Part shown: piece by piece, positions 27,711 through 37,614 of the stretch
Position numbering within the stretch: position 1 is the first letter of the stretch
Layout: every line of letters starts with the position of its first letter
Source of the DNA: JABAAE01 sp905480545
Lineage (GTDB): Bacteria; Planctomycetota; Planctomycetia; Pirellulales; Pirellulaceae
Reading direction: 5' to 3'
Length of the DNA: 64,000 bases
Assembly: GCA_943788025.1 (NCBI GenBank)
Contig: CALSOR010000002.1
Coordinates: forward strand, 1,550,001-1,614,000
Notes under the pieces: generated by a model
What the model was told of the DNA's origin: nothing
Seen by the model: the letters and a program-made list of their open reading frames with translations, nothing else
Database searches by the model: none
Position numbers and translations under genes: made by a program

Positions 27711-29402
27711 TTAAATGAGCACGTCGACAACGTGTACTGATCGAATGGAGACATTGTTTTCCGGCGTGTTTTCACCCGATCCCTCATGCAGGTCTTCCTG
27801 CTTTCGTTCAGCTGGATTCGATGAATCCCTATGCGAACGATCTGGTGTCTCGTTTTGGAAACTCGAATCACGCTCAGTTGGATTAAATGGATCTTGTTCT
27901 GGAACAGGCTGCTGAATGTCTACTTGCTTAAATTCGACACCCATTGATTCCAGGCTAGTTTGAAGTTGCTGAATGTTTCCACTTAATTGCTGCTGAGCAT
28001 GCTCATTAGCGACGACAATGGTTGCTACCGTTTGATGCGGATGACGCGAAATTTCAATCGATATTTCTCCGAGCTCAGGAGGATCGATTTCAATCCGAAT
28101 TCGCGTTACTTCATTGCCTCGCTGGCTTTCGATATTCCGCTGAGCGACGATTTCAGAAACCACCTCTGATATCGTTTTTTCAGCAACCTGCGGTATTTTG
28201 TAGTCTCTTAAAAGGGTTTCCGTATTCGGTTTAACTTCAAGATTTGAATTGACTTCAACGGGGTGAATTCTCTCTGTGGCAGGCTCAGTTGCGGAAAGAG
28301 CGGGCTCCAAGTTGTGTTCCACCGATGACGAATTGGCCACCGAAACTGTTGGACCCCCTGATTCGGCAGTTGGTCTGCTTTCAGCCGTGACTTGAATGTC
28401 GGTTGGGTTCAGTTCTTCAGAAAAGAGTCGATTGTTTGTTTCACTCGCATTTCGTGAATCCGTCGACACTACTTTCGTTGTTTCGACTGTTGAGCTCATG
28501 GATCGATCACTTGATCCAGATGAATCAGAATTGATTTCTGAAGCTGATGTCGAAATGTCTTCCGACTGGGTTTGCGGAGTCCGAACAGGGGCTTGGTTTA
28601 GCAAACGCGAATCGTTGATCTTTTCCGTTTGATCATGCGACGCATTGGTCGGATTCACCGTTTCGCTTGATTCTGTTTTCGGACCACTGGTTGGCCTTGA
28701 ACGAATCGGCACGAATGAAGCAATTTCGCTCGTAGAAACCGGGTTCTCGGCAATGGATATGGGCTGGTTTGGTGGAGCTACAGCGTCGCCAGTCTGGAAA
28801 GGAATGCCGGGTTGCTGAGGGCTAGGTATTTCCGGTGACGAAGTTGGATTCTGAACAGCTGTTGGTGTCAATCGATCGGGCGTCAGCAGCGGCATGATCG
28901 AAATTTCAGTTTGACTGAGTGCAGATCGATCAGACGGTCCATTTACCATTGAAGACGCCTTCAATCCTGCTTCTGTATCAGCGAATGGTTGGAGCTGAAC
29001 CATTGATGAATTGCTCAACTCTTTTGAATTCGCCAGGGGGTTGCTTGATGATGAGCTCAACAAGTGCATCAATGCGTTGGTTAGATTGGTTGAAGCAGGC
29101 GATAAATCGGTGTTGGCTAACGCTTGAAAAGGAAAGGACTCGATGAGATTTGGATCAATGAGGTGCTCGTTTTCGCTAACCGAGTCGGTGGCGTAAACTT
29201 TTCCGGATACTCCGGTCGGCTGGGCAGATGTACCGAAACTCTCAGTAGATTTTTGGTTTGGATTGGCAAGTTCAGCGAGGATGGCTTCGAAGACTACTTT
29301 GGGCAAAGGCGTACCGGGAGACTGATTCGCCGAAGCGGCCGTCGCATTTAGAGGTGCTGTGACCGCACCCCCGAGATTGGCGTTCAAGGTTTGAATTTGC
29401 AT
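27711..29402 (-). CDS. fliK: FliK-like flagellar hook-length control protein
   Basis: A 563-residue protein: a long polar, Ser/Thr/Asn/Glu-rich region (about 30-420) without evident fold, followed by a C-terminal Flg_hook-type domain near 440-520 (RIEIDPPELGEISIEISRHP, then ATIVVANEHAQQQLSGNIQQ and TSLESMGVEF). This matches the molecular-ruler arrangement of FliK, which measures hook length and switches export specificity. No cleavable signal peptide, as expected for type III export. First gene of the fliK-flgD-flgE cluster. A possible sigma-54 promoter is upstream. Confidence 0.85.
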   Translation of the reverse strand: MQIQTLNANLGGAVTAPLNATAASANQSPGTPLPKVVFEAILAELANPNQKSTESFGTSAQPTGVSGKVYATDSVSENEHLIDPNLIESFPFQALANTDLSPASTNLTNALMHLLSSSSSNPLANSKELSNSSMVQLQPFADTEAGLKASSMVNGPSDRSALSQTEISIMPLLTPDRLTPTAVQNPTSSPEIPSPQQPGIPFQTGDAVAPPNQPISIAENPVSTSEIASFVPIRSRPTSGPKTESSETVNPTNASHDQTEKINDSRLLNQAPVRTPQTQSEDISTSASEINSDSSGSSDRSMSSTVETTKVVSTDSRNASETNNRLFSEELNPTDIQVTAESRPTAESGGPTVSVANSSSVEHNLEPALSATEPATERIHPVEVNSNLEVKPNTETLLRDYKIPQVAEKTISEVVSEIVAQRNIESQRGNEVTRIRIEIDPPELGEISIEISRHPHQTVATIVVANEHAQQQLSGNIQQLQTSLESMGVEFKQVDIQQPVPEQDPFNPTERDSSFQNETPDRSHRDSSNPAERKQEDLHEGSGENTPENNVSIRSVHVVDVLI

Positions 29403-29905
29403 CTAAGCTTAGTTTTCGAAGTGGAGTTCGCTCTACCGTCGCGAAGTGCAAATTTTCAAAGCAAGTCTCATTCCAAAAACCAGTTATCTTTTCCAAATAG
29501 CCTATCTGCAATGAATTTCGGTGTGGATCATCCCGTAATCCGCCTCAATTCACCCCGAATGATGCGAGCGGTAGTCGCCGTCTGAATCGTGATCGGAAAA
29601 AGTTTCGGTCTTCTAAGAAAAAATTGATTGCATCAATCTTTTTGGGTGCCCAGCACCACGCCAACGCAGACATTTCCTGAGATCGAAAATCAATCACGAT
29701 ATCTCGAAAAAATAAGCTCCATTGTAATACGTTGGTTGAATCCGTGAGTTCAAATGAGATTGTGCTGCATGGAGTCGCTGCTCATAAGGCTAAGCAGCGT
29801 TGCGCCGATTTTGAACTTCACTTTAAACTCTGAAGACACCGCCCACCGCAGAGCGATTTGGAGAATTGCTCACGATTGTCTAACGAATCATGTTCAAAAT
29901 ATGAT
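29403..29905. other. Intergenic DNA between fliK-like gene and moeA
   Basis: About 500 bases with no credible gene. It contains the candidate sigma-54 site near 29460 and a short ATTGAT/ATCAAT hairpin with a T tract at about 29620-29643 that could weakly terminate moeA transcripts. Confidence 0.5.
29460..29475 (-). promoter_or_regulatory. Candidate sigma-54 promoter of the hook operon
   Basis: On the minus strand the sequence TGGAATGAGACTTGCT matches the -24/-12 pattern TGG-N9-TTGCW in exact spacing. It would place transcription start about 45-50 bases upstream of the fliK-like ATG. Flagellar hook genes are sigma-54 dependent in many bacteria; for this organism that is inference from one site. 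Confidence 0.35.
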
Positions 29906-31165
29906 TCAGTCGTAAAGGAAAACGTCGATGTCGGTTGCTTCAGCCAATCCTTCGCTGTCTTGAGGAATCACACAGAATCCATCCGCTTTAGATGTCGAGC
30001 TTAAAATAGACGCGCCGCTGATCGCGATCGGCACAACGCCGTCTACGGAAATGTTCACACGGGCATAATCGGTTCGACCGATCGTTGAAACTATCTTTTG
30101 CGAAAGCGGCAAGCTCCTTTTCACGTAAGGCCATGATTTATCAAGACCGCCCATTTGTCGGATGAATCGTCCAGCAAAAAAGTCGTAGGCACACAAACAA
30201 GAGACCGGATTTCCGGGAAGAAGGAAGACGGTTTTGTTCCCGATTTTTCCCATTCCCGCCGGACTGCTTGGCCGCATCGCAATCCCGTGAATCGAAAGTT
30301 CACCCAATTTTGCGACCAGTTGAGGTGCGAAATCCTCTTTGCCAGTGCTCGATCCACCGGCGACCAAAATGACGTCGCAGTCATCCATTAATGCCTCGGC
30401 GATTTGTTCCTCGTCATCGGGAATGATTCCAGGATGAACGACAGTACCGCCATCTCTTTCGATCAATGCCTTCAACATGGGGCTATTTGAATCGACGATC
30501 TGAACACCATTCGGAATTGATCCTGCGGGCAAAAGTTCATTTCCAGTCACAATAATCCGAACGACAGGTTGTCGGATTACGGGGACATTCTGAATGCCGA
30601 TCGAAGCCAGGACACCAACGTCCTGTGGTCGCAATTTTCGTCCCGAATCAAAAACTTTTTCGTCAACTGCGATATCCTCACCGATTCTCGAAATGTTTTT
30701 TTGTTCTGGAATCGACGTCAATACATCAATCCATTCACAGTGGGCATCTGATTTGATTTCGACGAACTCCACTGGAACAACAGCGTTGGCGTTTTCCGGT
30801 ACTTCGGCACCTGTCATCACGCGAACCGTTTGACCCGTTTTCAAACTGATTCCACAACGATTGCCCGGGAGGGATTCGCCGATGACGCTCATTCGAATCG
30901 GATTGTAATTGCTCGCGCCAAGGACTTCTTCTGCCCGAATGGCAAATCCGTCCATCATCGAACGACGGAATCCTGGAACGTTGACAAGGCTGGCGATACC
31001 GCTTGTTAAGACACGCCCAGCCGAATGATTCAATTTGACTTCTTCGGTCGGTAGTTTTTTTTTGTTTTGATCGACCCATTGGAGGGCCTTTTCAACGGGA
31101 ACTCGTTTCGAAAAGCCTTTCATGCGAACGTCGTTTGCCATTGTTAAATTGCCGTCCGAACCCAT
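29906..31165 (-). CDS. moeA: Molybdopterin molybdenumtransferase MoeA
   Basis: A 419-residue enzyme inserting molybdate into adenylylated molybdopterin. Signatures: FRRSMMDGFAIRAEE near the N-terminus, TGAEVPENANAVVPVEFVE, VRIIVTGNELLPAGSIPNG, VDSNSP and the MoCF-biosynthesis core VILVAGGSSTGKEDF, followed by GNPVSCLCAYDFF. Starts at 31141 and 31123 are also possible; the latter begins at MKGFSKRVPVEKAL. It is about 20 kb from moaD-moaE-moaA, so the cofactor pathway is dispersed. Divergent from the kinase at 31284. Confidence 0.95.
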   Translation of the reverse strand: MGSDGNLTMANDVRMKGFSKRVPVEKALQWVDQNKKKLPTEEVKLNHSAGRVLTSGIASLVNVPGFRRSMMDGFAIRAEEVLGASNYNPIRMSVIGESLPGNRCGISLKTGQTVRVMTGAEVPENANAVVPVEFVEIKSDAHCEWIDVLTSIPEQKNISRIGEDIAVDEKVFDSGRKLRPQDVGVLASIGIQNVPVIRQPVVRIIVTGNELLPAGSIPNGVQIVDSNSPMLKALIERDGGTVVHPGIIPDDEEQIAEALMDDCDVILVAGGSSTGKEDFAPQLVAKLGELSIHGIAMRPSSPAGMGKIGNKTVFLLPGNPVSCLCAYDFFAGRFIRQMGGLDKSWPYVKRSLPLSQKIVSTIGRTDYARVNISVDGVVPIAISGASILSSTSKADGFCVIPQDSEGLAEATDIDVFLYD

Positions 31166-31283
31166 TAAGGTCGTAAAGATTTACTGAAAACTAGAAGTTG
31201 AAAACCACCCATGATATAACATAAAGGTCAAAAAAAGATAAAGGCGCTATTGGTATTCAATCTTTTCCTTTTAAAGCGATCTC

Positions 31284-34178
31284 GTGAACTTTAAGTGTCC
31301 CCATTGTCATCATCAATCCAAAATCAACAAACCAAAAGCTGGACGCTTCAAGCCAAAGTGTCCGAAATGTCGAGTGGGATTTATTCTGATTATTGACAAC
31401 GCAGGTAAAGTTCAAACGCTAATCCCACCAAATCGCGACGCCGATTCGACGCTCGACCAAGCCACTCAGCAGGTTGAAGATTCCGATACACGTCATGGTT
31501 CAAATGAAAATCGTGATCGTTCTTCGGTTATCGATGCCAGTCGTAAGAATGATTCAAATGTCGCAGAAAGTAATGTGGACCGGAGCGAAGTTACTGAAGC
31601 CGACCTCTCGTCTTCAGGGAATTCTGCTACCCAAAAATCGAATCAGCGAAACTCGGATCCAAACGCAACTGAGGTAGACTCCTCTAAAATAAATTCCGGT
31701 GCCGGTGTGGATTCCAACTTCGACACACAAGCCTTTGAGCAAGAGGCGACCGCTGCCAACGACATGTCAACCGTTTTTCATGAAACGGCTCGGGATACGG
31801 TCCCTCGGAAATTAGGCGGTTACAGATTGGGCAAACAGTTGGGCAAGGGCGGAATGGGAACGGTGTTCCAAGCCACACAACTTTCGCTTGATCGAGATGT
31901 TGCAATCAAGATCCTGAAGCCAAGCCTGACGACAAACCCATCGTTTGTTTCACAGTTTGTTCGTGAGGCTTATGCGGTTGCACAATTAGTCCACCACAAC
32001 GTCGTCCAGGTTTACGACATTGGCTCTCAAGGCGACGTGCATTATTTCAGTATGGAATTGGTGAAAGGCGATTCGCTATCCGGCATTTTGAAACGGCAAC
32101 GGAGATTGGATTGTGACACGGCAGCTGGTTACGTCTTGCAGGCAGCTCGCGGATTGAAGTTCGCTCATGATCAAGGGATGGTTCATCGAGATGTCAAACC
32201 AGCGAACTTGATGTTGGATGAACATGGTATCGTCAAAGTCGCAGATCTGGGACTTGTCAAACTGGACGATGAAGCTGCAGATGGGCAAATGATTGAGCAG
32301 TTGAAGGCTTCACCTGTTCAGCCCATTGATAATAAGCCGTTACCGACGAAGGATGCCGACACGCAGATTACTCAGATCGGTGTTTCGGTGGGAACGCCTT
32401 CCTATATGGCACCCGAGCAATGGAAACGTGCATCAAATGTCGATCACCGAGCGGACATCTATTCGTTAGGTGCGACGTTTTACGTTTTAGTCACTGGCAA
32501 ATTGCCATTCGCCGGAAAAACACCTAAAGAAGTGATCATCAAAGTCATCACGGATAAAGCGATTCCACCCGAGTTACTCGTAAAAGACATTCCGAAAAAA
32601 ATCAGCGTGATCGTCAGCAAAATGATCGCCAAGGATGTTAAGGATCGTTATCCCGATATGTCGTCATTGATCAGCGATTTGGAGGAATATCTTGGTGTCT
32701 CCAGTTCGGGAGCATTTTCACCGAGTGAACGCCACGTCGAGATTTTGGACAAAAGTGTTGGTGATTTCAATAAAAATCCGTTCGTGAAAATTCGTGGTTC
32801 TCTCTTTCAAGGCAGCCTTGGACTTGCCACGTTGTTAATCTTGGTTGGAGTCTTTTTCAGTCCATGGTTCGGAATGCTGATTGCCGGCACGGTCATTTCC
32901 ACTGGCGTGTCGTATTTCTTTGTTCGCGGTGCTTTCGAGCGAACCCATTTATTCAATCGGACTCGTGACTACCTGTTTAGCAATTCGATTTGGGATTGGA
33001 TTACATTTAGCATCAGTCTCCTTGTCGCAGCAGTAATGGCTTTCTTTATTCTTGAATTATCCGGGATTTTGATCGTTGCGATCGCTGGTCCTCTGCTCGG
33101 GATTGGGATTTATTTTGGTATTGATAAAGTTCTGGCCGTCAAACGAAAACCGGCGATTGATGAATCGGAAAAGTTGTTTAAGGTTCTCCGACTGCGAGGC
33201 CTGAACGAAGATTTGCTTCGCCAGTTTGTTTGCAAGTTCGCTGGCAATCATTGGGAGGAATATTTCGAAGAGCTGTTTGGCTATCCAGCAAAACTCCGAG
33301 CAAGAAATTGGTTGCGTGGAGAAACTGGTAAACGGCGAAGCACGTTTCGTTGGTGGCGTGATCCGTTGGTTAAATGGCTGGACAATCGGTTTGAAATCCG
33401 AGACCAATCGCGACAAAAAAAGCACATGGAGAAAATCGAGTATCAAAAGCTCTTGGCGCAAGGTGTGGAAAAAGCAGAGGCAAAAGTTCGCGCCCGTAAT
33501 ATCGCAAAATTAGTGACCGAAAATGCCGAAGCATGGAAGCAAAGTCAGTCACAAATGGTGAAAGATGACCGGGTCAATCAAAATGCGCCGACACTTGTTG
33601 AAACGGCACCAACGCTTTCCAATCTCTCGCGAAATCTTGATGGGCGCTTTCAAGATCGTGAGCCGAAAGCCACTATCGCTGATCGATTCAATGGTTTGAT
33701 TACACTGTTTATTGGTCCGCGCGTCCGGTTCTTGATTGGGATTGTATTGATTGGCATGTGTTTGTGGTGGATGCAGCAGAACGGCAAAGTCGCCGCGCTG
33801 CAAAGCTCCGGATTGGGCTCTTTGGAACGGGCCGAAATTCTGTTCGGTCAAAATTCATATAAATCAGACGGGACAGAAACGGGAAATTTAGCTTCCTCCA
33901 TGGTGTCATTCTTGCCCGGGAATGTCGGCGACGGCTTCAACAGCATCAACCATGGTGTGATCGGATTGATTTTTGTTTTTTCTGCGACGGTTTTTGGCTG
34001 GTTTGTTTTTATTCCAGTAACGCTCGGTGGCGCGATCGCGATGTACGGCTCTTGGCTGAACTTGATTCCAGAACAGGGGATTTGGGTCTTGAGTAGCGAA
34101 AACTTGCTTCTCATTGTCGGCGGATTTGTCGCGATCGTCGGTTGCTTTCTGCTGAATTCGAAAAAAGAGGCACTCTAA
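31284..34178 (+). CDS. Membrane Ser/Thr protein kinase with N-terminal zinc ribbon
   Basis: A 964-residue protein starting at GTG. Residues 1-35 form an MJ0042-like zinc ribbon (CPHC at 5-8, CPKC at 26-29); 40-165 is acidic, Ser/Asn-rich linker; 180-470 is a Hanks-type kinase with GKGGMGTVFQ loop, catalytic Lys209 (VAIKIL), HRDVKPAN at 301-308, DLG at 321-323 in place of DFG, and APEQ at 376. Then come hydrophobic segments near 505-555 and 570-620, a charged stretch (about 630-790), and further membrane segments from about 810 to the end. There is no recognisable extracytoplasmic sensor. Its targets are not predictable. Divergent from moeA. Confidence 0.9.
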   Translation: MNFKCPHCHHQSKINKPKAGRFKPKCPKCRVGFILIIDNAGKVQTLIPPNRDADSTLDQATQQVEDSDTRHGSNENRDRSSVIDASRKNDSNVAESNVDRSEVTEADLSSSGNSATQKSNQRNSDPNATEVDSSKINSGAGVDSNFDTQAFEQEATAANDMSTVFHETARDTVPRKLGGYRLGKQLGKGGMGTVFQATQLSLDRDVAIKILKPSLTTNPSFVSQFVREAYAVAQLVHHNVVQVYDIGSQGDVHYFSMELVKGDSLSGILKRQRRLDCDTAAGYVLQAARGLKFAHDQGMVHRDVKPANLMLDEHGIVKVADLGLVKLDDEAADGQMIEQLKASPVQPIDNKPLPTKDADTQITQIGVSVGTPSYMAPEQWKRASNVDHRADIYSLGATFYVLVTGKLPFAGKTPKEVIIKVITDKAIPPELLVKDIPKKISVIVSKMIAKDVKDRYPDMSSLISDLEEYLGVSSSGAFSPSERHVEILDKSVGDFNKNPFVKIRGSLFQGSLGLATLLILVGVFFSPWFGMLIAGTVISTGVSYFFVRGAFERTHLFNRTRDYLFSNSIWDWITFSISLLVAAVMAFFILELSGILIVAIAGPLLGIGIYFGIDKVLAVKRKPAIDESEKLFKVLRLRGLNEDLLRQFVCKFAGNHWEEYFEELFGYPAKLRARNWLRGETGKRRSTFRWWRDPLVKWLDNRFEIRDQSRQKKHMEKIEYQKLLAQGVEKAEAKVRARNIAKLVTENAEAWKQSQSQMVKDDRVNQNAPTLVETAPTLSNLSRNLDGRFQDREPKATIADRFNGLITLFIGPRVRFLIGIVLIGMCLWWMQQNGKVAALQSSGLGSLERAEILFGQNSYKSDGTETGNLASSMVSFLPGNVGDGFNSINHGVIGLIFVFSATVFGWFVFIPVTLGGAIAMYGSWLNLIPEQGIWVLSSENLLLIVGGFVAIVGCFLLNSKKEAL

Positions 34179-34640
34179 CGGCATTGGAGCTGATCGCAAC
34201 TTCGTTATATCAACGGGTAGTAGCAAGTGAAGTTGTCTCGTGAACGTGGCATCAAACCACCTTTTAATGGCTGCGTAATTGACCAAAAAAACGTAAGTAA
34301 AAAGCAAAGAAAACACTGATTAAGCCGAGCTGGAAAGTTGACTTAATCATAATCATTGAGACATCGGCAGCTCGGTGATTCTCAAACGTTTTCGGTGATT
34401 CTCAAACGTTTTTAATGTCCCTGCCAGCGGTGCGCATCGTCGTCGGAATCGAAATGCGGAATGGGGAACAAGCAAAATTGGAGAAGGCGGAAAGTAACGA
34501 AAAAGAAGCTACCCATGTCGTCAAAACAATTCAGGATAAAATGCTCTCTACATTTTATTCCATGTTTGAAAAACGGCACGGCAGGAATTCGAGGTGACAA
34601 CGGCGTGCAATTAAATCAACGTCGCATTTCCGAAAGATGT
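34179..34640. other. Intergenic DNA with no supported gene
   Basis: The gap between the convergent kinase and SprT-like genes. It holds a 20-nt direct duplication (34373-34412). A 60-codon plus-strand frame at 34415-34597 has no recognisable features and is not called. Confidence 0.5.
34373..34412 (+). repeat. 20-nt tandem duplication
   Basis: CGGTGATTCTCAAACGTTTT occurs twice head-to-tail with no mismatch. Confidence 0.95.
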
Positions 34641-35426
34641 TCATGCAGTCCGAGGAACAGGCCGTAGGCTTTGAATAGGAACGTAAAATCGTGCATATCG
34701 TTTTCCGTCAGAGAATCGTTCACCCGCCGCGTGTTCGACCAGAACCGTTGCGCGTTTTGTGATTCGATTCACAAATCCGGTATAGGTTTTTCTTTCATGT
34801 TGAAACAAAACAACGTCACCGACTTTGATTCCGAATTCGGTCAATGCTCGCTCGTCCACGGTCGTTAACTGATGAGTTGATTCTGTGTGATCGAATAAGC
34901 GGTTCGTAATCGTTTTAAATCTTTTTCGAAAACAATCGGAATGATACCAGACCATCATTTCAACAAGGTGAATGATTTCATGTTCCATAATTCGCTGAAG
35001 AGCTTGCAGGCGATTGCCGCAAGAAATCCCTGTCACGATGACCGGTTTGGTTTGGTTCTGAAATGTTTGAAACAGCAATGTGGTTGAAATCGCAATTTCA
35101 TATCGGCGATTGATCAACCGCTTGCCTCGCCAACTCTCTTCCCGTGTTGTTTTGCCGCCAGCCCGAGTCATTTTGCCGGAAAGCCGAAACGTAATGGGTT
35201 GCCTCAGTTCGCGGAGGGTTCGCTTCAGGTTGCCGTCAAAGAAGCTCTCGTCATACATTTCAAATAACGATTCGATATCCGTCGCTTCGATCTTCGAAAA
35301 GTTCGCATGATTCAAGTGTTTCGAATCACCAAGCAATTTCCAATAGATCTGCGCAGTGACCTTCTTTGATTTGTCGGATGACCAGCTGGCATCCGTATGC
35401 GATTTAATGGCGTTAAGCAACTGCAT
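34641..35426 (-). CDS. SprT-like zinc metallopeptidase-family protein
   Basis: A 261-residue cytoplasmic protein. Residues about 48-185 fit the SprT-like domain: LFEMYDESFFDGNL, then RLSGKMTRAGGKT and ISTTLLFQTF, with the zinc motif HEIIH at 149-153 and a possible third ligand near His180. The C-terminal region (VGDVVLFQHERKTYTGFVNR) looks like a small beta-barrel and may bind nucleic acid or protein. SprT-domain proteins include Spartan, which degrades DNA-protein crosslinks; whether this one is a protease is inference. There are no nearby partners to help. Confidence 0.75.
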   Translation of the reverse strand: MQLLNAIKSHTDASWSSDKSKKVTAQIYWKLLGDSKHLNHANFSKIEATDIESLFEMYDESFFDGNLKRTLRELRQPITFRLSGKMTRAGGKTTREESWRGKRLINRRYEIAISTTLLFQTFQNQTKPVIVTGISCGNRLQALQRIMEHEIIHLVEMMVWYHSDCFRKRFKTITNRLFDHTESTHQLTTVDERALTEFGIKVGDVVLFQHERKTYTGFVNRITKRATVLVEHAAGERFSDGKRYARFYVPIQSLRPVPRTA

Positions 35427-36059
35427 AAAAGATGGGTGTGAAGTTTCGATTTCAAACGGATCTCAAGATTTTAAAAGCAGCATTCGGATGCGGCAATGTC
35501 GACTGGTTGTTGTGAATCAAAAAAATGCGCTGCTATCATCATAGTCCGTTTGAAGATTTTTTTGCGATAATTGCGTGCTGCGGGGAAGCGATCAGATCGA
35601 GACCCTTTCAGACAGTGAGAATCCACCGATCGCGCATAAAAAAGGCTCCCGGCCTATGCGTTACTCCCAGGGGGGCGAAGGAAAAAACACACTGGCTCGA
35701 GAGCGATTGGGTTCATGCGACCATTGACTCCGTTCAAGGTCGCTGATTTCAAATCATAAGCTTTCACAAAACAAACGCATTAGCCTCCGTGCCGAATTGT
35801 TTGCCTCGCGATCCGCAGGACCAACGGGCCCCGATGCAGATACAACTCACAATCTGTTGTCAACTCCGCCTACAGCAAACTGGATTTGGGTCGTATGCTG
35901 AAACGTTGTTAACGAGGCGGAAGATTATGAAATCGCCGAAACAGGGTCAATACAATTTGACGAAACTTTGAAAGAAAAATTAAAGTTTTGCCAAATCAGT
36001 TTCTTTGCTAGCGAAATCGACGTCGAATTCGAGTTTTAACTACTGACATAGAGGTATGA
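35427..36059. other. Intergenic DNA with no supported gene
   Basis: About 630 bases between divergent genes. Short open frames have no family features. No terminator, repeat or RNA gene was recognised; it presumably holds the promoters of both flanking genes. Confidence 0.5.
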
Positions 36060-36803
36060 ATGATGGCACTTTCTGAGAAAGTTGTATTGGTAACAGGTGG
36101 TGGAACAGGAATCGGGCTCGGTATAGCCACGTCATTTTTGAATGCTGGCTACAAAGTCATCATCACCGGTCGGCGAAAAGAAAAACTGGAAGAATCTAAG
36201 GCACTTGTTATCGCTGGTTCAACCGCTAGCAGGATGTTTACAATGTCATGTGATGTGGCAGATCGGAAGGCCGTCGAAGCAATGTTCTCCAAGGTTCGCG
36301 AGCAATTCGGTTTTGTGGACATTCTGGTCAATTGTGCCGGAACGAATATCGTCAAACGTAAGATGAGCGAAATGACGCCTGAGCAATGGGATGAGGTACT
36401 CGCCATTAACGTGACAGGTGCCTACAACTGCATGTATCAGGTTTTGCCTGCGATGCGGGAAAAAAACGAGGGTATCATTATTAACGTCTCATCTATTGCA
36501 GGTAAGCGTGCACTGGCACTGGGAGGGATCGCCTATGCCTCTTCAAAATTTGCAATGACAGCACTTGGAACGGCGGTCGGCAATGAGGTCGCACCAGATG
36601 GTGTCAGAGTGACGAATGTTTATCCAGGAGAAGTCAACACACCGATTTTGGAAAAACGTCCCAACCCAGTTAGCGATGATCAGAAATCAAAAATGGTGCA
36701 ACCAGAGGATGTTGGTAAGCTCGTCGTTGCGATCGCTGAATTGCCAGCACGAGCCCATGTACCGGAGATCATCATCAAGCCAACGGTTCAGGAGTATGTG
36801 TAG
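36060..36803 (+). CDS. Short-chain dehydrogenase/reductase
   Basis: A 247-residue classical SDR. Motifs: TGGGTGIGLG cofactor loop (12-21), NCAG (91-94), Ser144-Ser145 with Tyr159 and Lys163 (AYASSKFAM). A GRR following the second beta strand (ITGRRKEKL) suggests NADP preference. The end lacks the usual FabG VTGQ segment and instead reads ARAHVPEIIIKPTVQEYV, closer to YdfG/sepiapterin-type reductases. The substrate is unknown and no pathway genes are adjacent. ATG-ATG at 36060-36065; either may be used. Confidence 0.87.
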   Translation: MMALSEKVVLVTGGGTGIGLGIATSFLNAGYKVIITGRRKEKLEESKALVIAGSTASRMFTMSCDVADRKAVEAMFSKVREQFGFVDILVNCAGTNIVKRKMSEMTPEQWDEVLAINVTGAYNCMYQVLPAMREKNEGIIINVSSIAGKRALALGGIAYASSKFAMTALGTAVGNEVAPDGVRVTNVYPGEVNTPILEKRPNPVSDDQKSKMVQPEDVGKLVVAIAELPARAHVPEIIIKPTVQEYV

Positions 36804-37614
36804 GCGTTTTCCACAAGAAAATTCGCTTGGATGATCTGGTTGATAGTTTGTCGATCATTTTTCGGAACGAAAACCAACGGGGTCAAAGTTGTTTACCCAA
36901 TTCGATGCAGTAGTCTGAAGCGTGTTAAGTCTCTTTCCGAACCTCAGGTGAGGGAATATTGCTTACGCGAGGGACGCACGTTTTATCTAGCTACCGCTTA
37001 GAGTTGGTGATTTCGGGTGAAGTTTCCATCAAATCGCTTCTTGGCCAAGAGCGGCGTCATGGACAGATTTTAACAACCTGTTTTTGAAAGCGGCGCGGTT
37101 TTCCGTTAAGAGTGACGTCTGTTCGCCAATGACCTCTTTGGTGGCAAACCATTTCTCAGGCAAACCGCCTGCTAGCAACGCTAAGCTTGCTTGAGATTCG
37201 CACTGATGCCGGAGGGATGACCTGCTAGATCCTTGGACGTCAGTCGAGGGTTCCGATTCATAACAACTGTTGCATCACGAAGTGACGGCAATCATTAGCG
37301 GTGGAAAGCAGGAGCGATGTGAATCGGGTGAAATGGATATTTTGGGATCATGGCAAATCGATTTTCAACGAAGGGCCTTACCGCGACTCTAGCTTCCCGA
37401 AATATCTTTTACATTGGACGGACGTTGGCAATGATAATGTGTCGTTATATCGCGACAGATTGGAGAATTGAATGCCTTGAAAAGGCGGCAGGCTGGTCTT
37501 TGTCCAATCCAGAATCAAAGGTGATTTCGTAATGAGATACGAAAAACGACAGCCCGTTTCCAGGCTGCCGTTTTGAATTTTTAAATTTGGCAACGAAAGT
37601 TGCTTGAGCAATCG
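36804..37614. other. Long intergenic gap with a possible gene remnant and the fusA terminator
   Basis: About 810 bases between convergent genes. A minus-strand frame ending at 37029 encodes a protein-like stretch of about 57 codons (GGLPEKWFATKEVIGEQTSL is typical of its composition), without a convincing start; in the bases just upstream another frame looks equally protein-like (RNPRLTSKDLA). This could be a decayed gene. The fusA terminator is at 37535-37574. Confidence 0.35.
37535..37574 (-). terminator. Rho-independent terminator after fusA
   Basis: On the minus strand AAAACGGCAGCC pairs with GGCTGTCGTTTT (one G-U pair), followed by T-rich sequence. It begins about 40 bases after the fusA stop. 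Confidence 0.82.

Noticed and set aside
34415..34597. 60-codon frame downstream of the kinase
   Set aside because: No recognisable feature, no clear Shine-Dalgarno, and an equally long frame exists antisense to it.
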